Below are positions 55,815 through 64,000 of a DNA stretch of 64,000 nucleotides, in pieces. This DNA is from Phoma sp. XZ068 (Eukaryota > Ascomycota > Dothideomycetes > Pleosporales > Didymellaceae). The notes under the pieces are model-generated. The model made no database searches and was not told where the DNA came from. It saw only the letters and a program-made list of their open reading frames with translations. Every line of letters starts with the position of its first letter. Positions within the stretch are counted from its first letter, which is position 1. The stretch is from assembly GCA_004835665.1 (NCBI GenBank), contig RBKR01000019.1, positions 992,001 through 1,056,000 of the forward strand. The letters run 5' to 3'. A program made the translations under genes and the position numbers.

Positions 55815-57047
55815 ATGGAGCAACGACACTCGTCGCCATGCTCGAAGAGCAGGAGCCCAAGACCAAGCGCCTATAGGAACAGAAGTAATTCTGTGCCATT
55901 CATCGAGGCACTGGGTTGCTCGACCTCAGAAGCAAGGTTGATGATGGCCGAAAGCAAGGCTGCAGTTCGAAATCGGAGACGCGGTCGCCCAAACAGGCCG
56001 GCCAATGAAGAACAGAACGCCACCACTTTCGACCCTCGTAACCATCTCAAATACCTGGATAGTTCGTACCAGGGATATGATTCACCAACGCCAAAAGAAG
56101 CAAAGGCCAATCATTCGCGGCATCCCTCGGATGCCACAGATAGAAGCACCTCGACAATAGTTGCACCAACCAGGGATACTGAGTCGACCGGTAACGGCGC
56201 TTCAAGTCCACTTGGCAACTACTCTGCTAATCTCGCATCATTCATCAAAGCACAACTTATGTCGATACCGACTTACACAACGTCACCTGATCGATTCTCG
56301 CCTCGCTCATGCCCAGACTTGTCGTTCCAGCTGCGTACTCCTCCACAGTCACCAAACAAACTCGCCCAGAGACCAGTGGAAGCACCTAGAGTGATTAGTA
56401 TCCCACCTGTTCGACCACCAATGCAGAGCGCCTTCTCTGCGTGGAGTTCGACAGACGAGTCGGAAGATGATGAGGTGCCTGCGCTACCAGACATGGATCA
56501 GTACACCACCCAGAACACAACATCGAAAGCAACCAGCAATGGTAGCACGCCCTCAGTATTGGGTTACTACGTCGAACCAAGCGACTCTTCCCTATTTTCG
56601 TCGATACCAGAGGAGCAGCCTCAGACTTTCACGGGATTCCAGTTTCCCAACCCACCAACGCTGGCGCTCTCCTCGACCGAGTCCCACTCACCACCTTACG
56701 GTGACGATGCTGACTACTATTCGTCCTCCCACTCATCGCGGCCGCGGTTAACCACATCTTCGGAACCTTCGATCGCGTCGTCTTCGGCCTCGGTTTCGTC
56801 TTATTTTGAGTACAAGGGTCCTATCGCCAACATATTTCCGCCACACATGAAGGATAGGATCGTCGCAGCAGTCACACCACCAAAAGGAAAGATGCTGGCT
56901 GCAATTTCGCCGTATGAAGGCGCTGCGCTATCCAACGTACACGACGTGTTCATCGAGTCGGAGCACAGGGTACACGTGGATGGTATGTCCTTTGATATGC
57001 TTCGCGACTTCACCGTACCCACCAGCAGAGTCTCGACACCAGCTTGA
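55815..57047 (+). CDS. Hypothetical Ser/Pro-rich disordered protein
   Basis: A single exon of 410 residues. It is rich in Ser, Thr and Pro with several SP/TP sites (RSPRPS, RTPPQSPN, PSVLGYY) suited to proline-directed kinases. A basic patch NRRRGRPNRP (about 53-62) resembles a nuclear signal or AT-hook core (RGRP). The C-terminal 90 residues look ordered and conserved in style: FEYKGPIANIFPPHMKDRIVAAVTPPKG and a final HVDGMSFDMLRDFTVP. No domain is recognised. ATG 55815 follows AATCAACGCA. The real start is likely correct because the upstream frame is closed. A regulatory protein is possible but unproven. Confidence 0.65.
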   Translation: MEQRHSSPCSKSRSPRPSAYRNRSNSVPFIEALGCSTSEARLMMAESKAAVRNRRRGRPNRPANEEQNATTFDPRNHLKYLDSSYQGYDSPTPKEAKANHSRHPSDATDRSTSTIVAPTRDTESTGNGASSPLGNYSANLASFIKAQLMSIPTYTTSPDRFSPRSCPDLSFQLRTPPQSPNKLAQRPVEAPRVISIPPVRPPMQSAFSAWSSTDESEDDEVPALPDMDQYTTQNTTSKATSNGSTPSVLGYYVEPSDSSLFSSIPEEQPQTFTGFQFPNPPTLALSSTESHSPPYGDDADYYSSSHSSRPRLTTSSEPSIASSSASVSSYFEYKGPIANIFPPHMKDRIVAAVTPPKGKMLAAISPYEGAALSNVHDVFIESEHRVHVDGMSFDMLRDFTVPTSRVSTPA

Positions 57048-58163
57048 CTTGCCGTTTCTTAAAAACTTCCCAACTGTATCATACGAACTTCCAGGGTTGC
57101 CTTTCAGCGTTTTCATTCTGCAGTCTGCAATATATCCAGGTCGATGCCCGTGGTACAGCCGGCCTTGCCACAGCGTATTCTTCGACCTCATCTCCTTTGT
57201 CACTTGGTTCGGCGCAGAGGAAAACATACATGTTTGTAATCACGTACGTTCTATTGTATATCTAGATTGCCGCGGCTTGGGCTCCCATGTTTGTTTTCCT
57301 GTTTTTTCAGATATCCATACACGACGAGTGTACGACGCACACGATTTTTCTTCTTAGCCTAGGCGACACTCGGGGTGTTAGATTTATCCCCTCAGCAATC
57401 AGGGAGGAGAGCTGGCAACAGATGGCCAACAGCCAGCGGTAGCAGAAGTAATATGAGACTGCTTGCACAATTGTGCATACCCCATTGTTCACAAGCAAAG
57501 CAAGCTATTGCGCAGCCACTTTACCCCTCACATTTTCTTATTTCCGGCCTCGTCACTCAAAACATCGTCTTTCCGCATCGTACCGCGATAACCCACTGGC
57601 TGACGCATCCATGACCGCGGGGCGTACAAGCTCAAACGCCCTCACAAAGCCGATATAACGATCTTCCTTGTGTAATGCGGGACTAGCCAGCCACCACTAA
57701 CCTCTGCCGTGTTTTAGTTTTGTGGCTCGCAGCCTTGTGTGCAGATCTTCTCTTCCCTGCATTGAAGATCGGTCGAACGGTGCGGGAAGTTACCAAAGAT
57801 GCACAAAAGCGGGAAAGTGGGTCATGCAGGGCTTGTGTTTGTTCAGTTTGCAGCGCAAATCTCACCACACCAAATGCTTACACATCCTCGACTTCTCAGA
57901 TCTAACAACTGAATCACTCGTGATGCGAGTTCATTATTCACAGCACCATCGGCTGATCGTTCAAAGTCTCCATCAACAATAGCTAAGCACTGACTTTGGT
58001 TTTCATCATGATCAGCCTTGAGCAAACGGCTTCGGTGCAATTGCAGAACGCTTGTCGTTTTCGACTGTGCCTTGTTCAATTTCCGCCTCAACTTCTCTAG
58101 CAACTCCTCTGCGCGAGTGCAGTCCCCACCGCACCCACATTCAGTTAAAAGCAACCTACCAAC
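57048..58163. other. Intergenic region, no gene seen
   Basis: 1.1 kb between two same-strand genes. A long minus-strand frame (57843-58451) overlaps the start of the next gene and looks like its shadow. Confidence 0.4.
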
Positions 58164-59504
58164 ATGACTTTGTTTGATGAGATCGCCGAGAAAATTGGAG
58201 ATGATCAGTGGGACGAATGGAAAGCACAGATTTTCGACGCAAAAGAAGAGATCGCGGCCTTTGTCGCCAGTCGCCGACCAGGCCGCGGAGCCGAAGTTCT
58301 CGACTGGTTTCAGGGCTCTTTTAACTTCTGCCTCCAAATCATGTACAGCGATGGAACCCCCGATGTTATAATTCGGTTCCCGGGCCCAGGACACACAACA
58401 TTCCGGGATGAGAAAATCCGCAATGAGGTCCAAGTGGTTCAATTCCTGCAACAGAATACTACCATTCCAGTTCCGCGCTTAATCAGCTGGGGACTGACCG
58501 AAGACAGCCCACGCCAAATCGGACCGTTCATGATCTCAGAGTTCGTGGAAGGAGTTCACCTCTCTGATATCCTCAGGGATCCTGCGGAAGCGAAGCAACT
58601 GTACTTGAATCCTCGGATTGACAAAGAAATACTAGATAATGTGTTCTCTCAGATCGCTGATATCATGCTTCAAATATACAAGTTCGATTTCGACCACATC
58701 GGAGCCATCTCAAGGAACTCTTCTACAGGCTCGTGGTCTGTCACAGGCAGACCCCTGACCTACAGCATGAACGAGCTAGCAACTACAGCATTCTATCCCG
58801 CGGACAAGTTCCCTACGGCACCATTCGCATCCGCAAGTTCATACTTCCAGTCTCTCATGTTGGAGCACAGAACACATCTTTGGACCCAGCGCAACCTCTG
58901 CGGCAGTCCGGCCGAGGCCCGCAGCCGATATGTTTCCCGTCATTTATTTATGCAGTCGATTGAAAAACACTGTATCAACGACCGTGGTCCTTTCAAACTC
59001 TTCTGTGATGATTTCCGACCACAAAACATCCTCGTTGACCCTACAACTCTCCGTATCAAGGCTGTTCTTGACCTCGAATTCACAAACGCCATGCCTAGCC
59101 AGTTCGCTTCTGAGCCGCCCTGGTGGTTGCTACTGGCGGGGCCTGACTCGTATCTTCTTCGAGATCGGACCATTGGCGAATTTGTGGACGCTTACGAACC
59201 TCGCTTAGAGCAATTCTTGAAAGCGATGGAGGAGGCTGAGGAGGCAAGAGAGGTGTTGGATTGTGAAATCCGTCTTTCCTGTCTTATGCGTGAGTCGTGG
59301 GCTATGAAACGTTTCTGGTCCAATTACGCAGCGCGGAAACCGTTTGATGTCGAAGTCTTTTTTGACAGTTTTATGAATGAGAATGGTGCTGGTGTTGAGG
59401 CATTGTACGAAGAGACACGTGCAGGCTTAGAACCGTTTGTTGAGATGAAGATGAAGCAGTTGAAGGCATATGACAATGAATGTGCAAAACTCCTACCTAT
59501 GTAA
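58164..59504 (+). CDS. Aminoglycoside-phosphotransferase (APH) family protein, kinase-like fold
   Basis: A single exon of 446 residues. The fold landmarks are an N-lobe with GSFNFCLQIMYSDG and VIIRFPGPG (nucleotide-side), PRLISWG and the hinge FMISEFVEGVHLSDIL. The catalytic loop is FKLFCDDFRPQNILVD at about 276-291, where Asp (DFRPQN) is catalytic and the usual His two before it is Cys or Asp. The metal-binding DLEF lies near 301-304 (instead of DWE). Fungi carry many such genes, and substrates are usually unknown small molecules, so antibiotic resistance should not be assumed. An ERHxxL-like C-terminal helix is Glu-rich. There is no signal peptide, so it is presumably cytosolic. Confidence 0.88.
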   Translation: MTLFDEIAEKIGDDQWDEWKAQIFDAKEEIAAFVASRRPGRGAEVLDWFQGSFNFCLQIMYSDGTPDVIIRFPGPGHTTFRDEKIRNEVQVVQFLQQNTTIPVPRLISWGLTEDSPRQIGPFMISEFVEGVHLSDILRDPAEAKQLYLNPRIDKEILDNVFSQIADIMLQIYKFDFDHIGAISRNSSTGSWSVTGRPLTYSMNELATTAFYPADKFPTAPFASASSYFQSLMLEHRTHLWTQRNLCGSPAEARSRYVSRHLFMQSIEKHCINDRGPFKLFCDDFRPQNILVDPTTLRIKAVLDLEFTNAMPSQFASEPPWWLLLAGPDSYLLRDRTIGEFVDAYEPRLEQFLKAMEEAEEAREVLDCEIRLSCLMRESWAMKRFWSNYAARKPFDVEVFFDSFMNENGAGVEALYEETRAGLEPFVEMKMKQLKAYDNECAKLLPM

Positions 59505-60858
59505 TAAGTACAGCTAGTATCAGCCGCTCGGGTATGTGACTGGAAGGCGTATAGGGGTACGTTGCTGAATAAATGTATAAATGGAGCAACTTGGTGTTAA
59601 TTTCTACCGAGTGAAATTAGGTGAGTTCACTATCAATCATTTAAACCTAAGGCACTTTGTTGAAGCCGTGAGACCATGTGGCGTAACAGAGAAGGGGGAA
59701 TAACTACTATAGGCAAGTTTAATCGCAATGTAAACACATAATTTACAGAGCCGTCACTTCTCGAGCGAGGGCCTTTGAGACTGCACATTAACCATGGAAA
59801 TGCGACCGGAGCTAAGGTCGCATGTCCCACAGCCCTCCTATTCAGTACCCGAGTTTGAAATCTCCTGGAAACCATGAAGCTTGATCTACAACGCCTCCTA
59901 ATACCGCTCCTAACAAGTCGGCTGTATAATACCTACAAAGTTTTCAAATAGGCCCGGCTGAATTCTTCAATATTGTGTATCATCATCCGAGATGTCTCAC
60001 CTCCCTCAGATCACACCAATAGCTCCACGACTCTCTTTGATCCTGCATACATCGGTAGACTTTGTGCATAAACAGGGAAATGGCATTGGCATAATCCAAC
60101 GCGCGCCATCAGGCGCAGCCAGGAACAACACCATTACCGTAACGAAGCGCAAGTACAGCGTGAAGCGTAGCCAGCTCACAGCCGAGCGTTCTAAGACACG
60201 GGAAAGAGCTCACATGTTCGCGACTCTACACGCGATGGGGCTCGCGCGAGGTACAATCAGACGGCGGTGTACTCCGACTCTCAGGATCCAAACGGTCACG
60301 GTGCTCTGTGGCTCATCAACGGTGGTCAACCTGGTTAATTTCCATCGTGATCACGGCCCTGGAAGTCTGGAGGGAATGATAAGTACGAATGGTTACTCGA
60401 TGATCAAAATAGTTCTGAAAAGTATTCGAGAGCTGTCGGCGACTTGGAGTCGATATTGCCATCGCTGAAGATGGAGAAGAGAGCAGTTAGGTAGCAAGGC
60501 GACATTGAAAGCAAGGACAATGGCACGACAGAAAGAGAGGAAAGCGTGACACAGCCGCTGACAACTAGAACAAAATGCTTTGATAGACGCAGAGACAGCT
60601 GGTGACTAGACTGGAACTAGTGCTGCATGATTGTAATCCTGCTCTACCTCATGTAATCTCCGACTGGGAAATGAACCTTCGGATTCTAGAGACTACAAGC
60701 GCAGTTGTCCTCTTGTCCCAGAAGACATACGTCCTCAATTTCCAGCTAGGCCGCCGGTGGAAGTAGATGGTTTGATTAACGAGTTGATTAAGCTTAATAC
60801 ACTTAGATGCAGCCGTGCACGCCATGTCCCTGAAGCGAAGCAGAGAGGGAACCGACAA
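59505..60858. other. Convergent intergenic region, no gene called
   Basis: 1.35 kb. A 158-codon plus-strand frame at 59992-60468 is basic, lacks domains and has poor codon bias. A different frame inside it (about 60250-60335) reads NQTAVYSDSQDPNGHGALWL before a stop, which could be a fragment of an unrecognised exon. Neither is strong enough to call. Confidence 0.35.
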
Positions 60859-62040
60859 CTACCATAAGTGGATCAATCGCATTTCAAACTCTTCGCTCAC
60901 AGGACCATAACGAAGCGACTGGCGACGAAATGCACGAGTGGCTCCTTTGATCTTTGAAACCTCCAGGATCACACGGTTGTTCGCCAGCAAACAACCGCAG
61001 TGAGCCTCGTGTCCATTGTCATTGCCTACCTCGTAATTACAATCGCAATGCCTGTTGGCCATAGTGCATTCCAGGGCTGCTTCGTATTTGCCACCTTTCT
61101 CATCAATACATCGCAGCGGCAAAGTAATCTGCACGCCTGCATTCGTCAATGAGAAAGGTAGTGCCTCGTGCTCTTCGTTGTCAGAGTCTTCGCTTTCATC
61201 ATGTTCATGGTCGAAGGTCTCGGCAATGATATTGCCTGCGCCCAAGAAGTGGTAGGGTGATGGTGCAAGTACCTCCAATGCACGCGCTTCGAGGCAAACC
61301 TCTGTCCAAGCGAAGATGGAGTGGTCATCGGCCTGTCTGATAATTTCTTCTTGAAGTCGTACGAATGCCTTGGAACCCTCGCCATACAGTGGAGGCATGT
61401 TGATGTCGAAGAGACCTAGGAGACTGTACGCCACGTCCTCAGGCCTTTTGGTCGTCCGCCGCGAAGCCCAAGACATTCGCTTTGCCACACTAAATTCCCC
61501 TAGTGGCTGGCCAGTTAAAGCTTCGCGATCGATACCAGTGATCTCGCTGATAAGAGTAGCCAGCAGCCTCCTCTTGCCGATTCGAACCCAGGACGAGTAG
61601 AAGAAGTCGACTTCCCATGGCGCGATGAGCTCTTGTAGTGTCCAGCCTCGGGTAAACCAGCGACTTTTCCTGAAATCTGAATCTGGCAAAGCAATCGCTT
61701 GGCCAACGGAAACGTCAGAGAGCAGAGCATAACAGAATTCCGAACGTTCGTAGTATCTGTACATTGAGTTGATTGCCTCGGACAACTCAGCGCTGCTCCT
61801 CTTGTCGATGCAGCAAGTGTCAACCCATAGCCAGTCACACTTGTCGTTCACAGCCTGTTCGGCGGCCTTTTGGATCTTCTTATAGCCAGGCTTTGCTCGA
61901 GTCACCTTCTTTCGCTTGCGGAACTCTTGAAAAGTAACTTCATCAGCATCAGCGGCCCATGTGTGGGACAGGATTGCGTATGGTGGGACGTCGCTGAGGA
62001 ACTCCTTTAGCTGGAGCGTCTTTGTGTTGATAAGCCACAT
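60859..62040 (-). CDS. HET-domain protein, HET-E/HET-D N-terminal type
   Basis: A single exon of 393 residues from ATG 62040 (MWLINTKTLQLKEF). Blocks typical of the HET domain of NLR-like incompatibility proteins are YAILSHTW at 21-28, WLWVDTCCIDK at 70-80, SEAINSMYRYYERSEFCYALLSDV at about 86-109, SRWFTRGWTLQELIAP at about 130-145 and the later RPEDVAYSLLGLFDINMPPLYGEG (from about 206). Unlike HET-E/HET-D there is no NACHT or WD40 part. The protein ends about 160 residues after the domain in a region with a Cys/His cluster (HCDCNYEV...HEAHCGC). It probably acts as a cytosolic cell-death executor in non-self recognition. It is the third HET gene of the window, of a different subtype from the pair at 26-31 kb. 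Confidence 0.92.
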   Translation of the reverse strand: MWLINTKTLQLKEFLSDVPPYAILSHTWAADADEVTFQEFRKRKKVTRAKPGYKKIQKAAEQAVNDKCDWLWVDTCCIDKRSSAELSEAINSMYRYYERSEFCYALLSDVSVGQAIALPDSDFRKSRWFTRGWTLQELIAPWEVDFFYSSWVRIGKRRLLATLISEITGIDREALTGQPLGEFSVAKRMSWASRRTTKRPEDVAYSLLGLFDINMPPLYGEGSKAFVRLQEEIIRQADDHSIFAWTEVCLEARALEVLAPSPYHFLGAGNIIAETFDHEHDESEDSDNEEHEALPFSLTNAGVQITLPLRCIDEKGGKYEAALECTMANRHCDCNYEVGNDNGHEAHCGCLLANNRVILEVSKIKGATRAFRRQSLRYGPVSEEFEMRLIHLW

Positions 62041-62589
62041 TGTTACAACAACCGTGAGCACAACATCACTAAGTTTAGGGTGAAGCTGGCTCGGTTGATG
62101 AATCTACCAAGCTTCGTACGCTCGCTTGTAGCCGCGGCGACCATGTCGTCCCTGCAGATCAGTGAACGGAACGGAAAGCGGGGTTACGTCATGTTTGATG
62201 CGTTTGCACCCCCACAATTGTAGCCTTTGGCTGAACAAACAAAAGAGCAAACAGTTCACACGACGGCATTCATTCTCACTTTCACTTCTCGATTGTAGTG
62301 TAGTTATTTGTTTGTTTCTTTTGACACGCTAAGACGCGTCAGAACAGCGGTACAGGACACCGTGTTCTTTGGCAACTTTGTGAGTATCTGGAGCTTCCTA
62401 CGAAACATCATTGCGCCGCTTTGTGCACTGCTGTCTCGTGCATCTGCACATTGCCATCCTTCCACTGCCGAGTTCCCAAAAGCGCAATTGCTATTGCTGA
62501 CCAGCTCAAGCACTCGCTACGCAAGCCAGCTGCCGCACGAAGCCTACTGCGACTGCATCTACCATCCCTATTCTTGCAACACCGCCACA
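62041..62589. promoter_or_regulatory. Divergent promoter region of the HET gene and the signal peptide peptidase gene
   Basis: 549 bases between divergent starts. The last 280 bases before the peptidase ATG are open in its frame but contain no ATG, so translation should start at 62590. No specific elements are recognised. Confidence 0.35.
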
Positions 62590-64000
62590 ATGGCAGACGC
62601 CGAGTCGACCCTCGCCGCGCAGATTCTGGAGCGCCTTGCATATGAATTTGCAGAGGTGCGGCCGATGCTGCCAACGTACTTGCACCTGATCGCCTCCGCC
62701 CTCTTCCCTATCTATACCGGCGCGCACGCCTCACTCTCCCGGCCGTCCACAGCCGCGAAGCCCACAAAGAGGAAGCGCAAAGCTCTACACCGCAAGGGCT
62801 CGGACACCGAAGACGATGATGAGTCAAGCGATGATGAGGATGAGGAGGAGCACCATAACATGGAGGGCTTGTCTCCCAAAGACGCCATCCTGATGCCATT
62901 GTTCGCAGGCATTGCACTCTCCGGCCTATACTTTCTTCTCAAGTGGATGAACGACCCTACATTGTTGAACAAGATCCTCAATGCCTACTTCGCTATCTTT
63001 GGCGTCTTCTCGGTGTCAAAGCTTGTCACGGACGTCCTGGACATTGGCCACTCGATCATCTTTCCACGACGACACGTCATAAATGGAACACTATACCATG
63101 TCAATGGCAAAGAGAAGAAGGCTATACCAGTTGCTGGTAATGTCAAGGGCAAGCAGTTGCTCAGCACGCCTCTGCCTGGCTTCTTGGCGAGCACACCGCT
63201 GAACGAGAGCCTGAGGAAGATGGTGTGGAACGATCGAGCCATGCCAGCAAACAAGTGGTCTCTGAAGCTGTATCTACACCGAGCACTTGCCGCTAAGTTC
63301 AAGGTGGGAGCACATGGTATCGTGGGCGTACTGACTGGAATGAGCGTTGTGGCTTACTTCAACTTCGTTGACAAGCCATGGTATCTCACGAATCTGCTTG
63401 GTTTCGGCTTCTCTTACGGCGCACTGCAGCTTATGAGCCCGACTACCTTTGCTACGGGTAGTCTGATTCTAGGAGCGCTTTTCTTCTACGACATCTACTT
63501 CGTCTTCTACACGTAAGTCTGCGCGGAACAACCTGCACTGCACTACTAACACTTTGACAGGCCAATGATGGTAACTGTAGCAAAGTCTCTTGACGTCCCT
63601 ATTAAGCTTATGTTCCCTCGTCCCGGGGACCCCAAGGATCCTACCTCGGCCCCATCTCACGCCATGCTCGGACTTGGCGATGTAGTCCTCCCTGGCATTG
63701 TCATCGGCCTTGCACTACGCTTCGACTTGTACCTCTTCTACCTCCGCCGCCAGAAACGCGTACCTGCTGTGTCGGCACAGGGTACTGAGACAACAGAAAA
63801 GGCTGAATATTTCCCTCTCGCAGGCCGCTGGAGCGATCACTTCTGGACGCACTCGCTCATCGGGCGCCCGCTGTGGGCCAAGGATGACAACAAGCCAGAA
63901 GCGCCGTTCACCTTTCCCAAGACATACTTCAAGGCCAGTATGGTTGGGTATGTACTAGGATTGCTAGCTACACTGGGCGTCATGATGATCTGGGATCACG
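62590..64000 (+). CDS. Signal peptide peptidase (intramembrane aspartyl protease), partial
   Basis: Exon 1 is 62590-63512 and exon 2 starts at 63561 after a 48-nt intron, running off the right edge, so the C-terminus is missing. Signal peptide peptidases cut leftover signal peptides and some tail-anchored proteins inside the ER membrane. The first active-site motif is FFYDIYFVFYT (Asp301), and the second is MLGLGDVVLPG (Asp348). The PAL motif should lie beyond the window. Multiple membrane helices begin near residue 24. A fungal feature is a highly acidic loop at about 66-92 (DTEDDDESSDDEDEEEHH) after a basic stretch, presumably cytosolic. The splice completes Thr308 (FYT-PMMV). Length to the edge is 454 residues. 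Confidence 0.95.

Noticed and set aside
57843..58451. Minus-strand frame of 202 codons
   Set aside because: It overlaps the start of the APH-family gene in antisense, has no domain and no conserved pattern.
59992..60468. Plus-strand frame of 158 codons
   Set aside because: It is basic and low in coding character, with no signal peptide, domain or plausible introns.
1..64000. CRISPR arrays, rRNA and tRNA genes
   Set aside because: No spaced direct repeats and no convincing cloverleaf with a GGTTCRANNCC-type arm in the right context were found. The genome is fungal.

Overview
The window is from a filamentous ascomycete (Pezizomycotina). Gene content and intron style fit a plant-associated Dothideomycete, possibly Pleosporales, but no species can be named. 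The evidence is spliceosomal GT-AG introns, most about 45-80 nt and many near 49 nt, three HET-domain genes, a Zn2Cys6 regulator with a fungal-specific middle region, a CBM1 domain, fungal GH45 and GH5 mannanase families, Pth11-like rhodopsin-fold receptors and a fungal LYS2. I see no bacterial operons, CRISPR array or convincing tRNA or rRNA gene. All exon boundaries were inferred by eye. Except where stated otherwise, total coding length divides by three after splicing.

Layout. At 1-1877 (minus) is the 5' part of a SNF2-family ATPase. It is divergent from ADE4 (2846-4675, plus), the first committed enzyme of purine synthesis. Next come a secreted CBM1 protein (5061-5877, minus), a prolyl-4-hydroxylase-like dioxygenase (6576-8137, plus), the replication clamp-loader subunit CTF8 (8310-8777, minus) and an ADH6-like zinc alcohol dehydrogenase (9102-10242, minus). 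After 2.5 kb of sparse sequence lie a seven-helix fungal rhodopsin-fold protein (12722-14286, plus) and a GH45 endoglucanase with an apparent GPI tail (15847-16790, minus). An AT-rich island near 17.7-18.9 kb precedes LYS2 (19593-23187, minus), which is divergent from a type II membrane protein (23753-25678, plus).

Two HET-domain genes (26222-28622 and 29804-31384, plus) flank an AT-rich spacer holding nested inverted repeats. They are followed by an AYR1-like SDR (31801-32715), a 1000-residue membrane protein (33180-36246, minus), a secreted GH5 mannanase (38149-39320, plus) and a small secreted six-cysteine protein (40131-40570, minus).

From 41.3 to 47.4 kb lies what looks like a functional polyol/sugar module. 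An MFS sugar porter (41280-43061, minus) and a xylitol/sorbitol-type dehydrogenase (43504-44776, plus) share a 442-bp divergent promoter. A Zn2Cys6 transcription factor (44839-47402, minus) sits convergent to the dehydrogenase. The shared promoter carries four copies of CGGAACCG or its complement, an inverted CGG pair of the kind Zn2Cys6 dimers bind. A related CGG-N2-CCG site lies just upstream of the regulator itself. This is the best candidate for an undescribed regulatory circuit here.

The last third holds a disordered hypothetical protein, an interferon-6-16-like membrane protein, an RCC1-repeat protein, the remains or an unresolved model of a Pth11-like receptor (52.8-53.8 kb), another disordered protein, an APH-family kinase-like protein, a third HET gene and the 5' part of a signal peptide peptidase that runs off the right edge.
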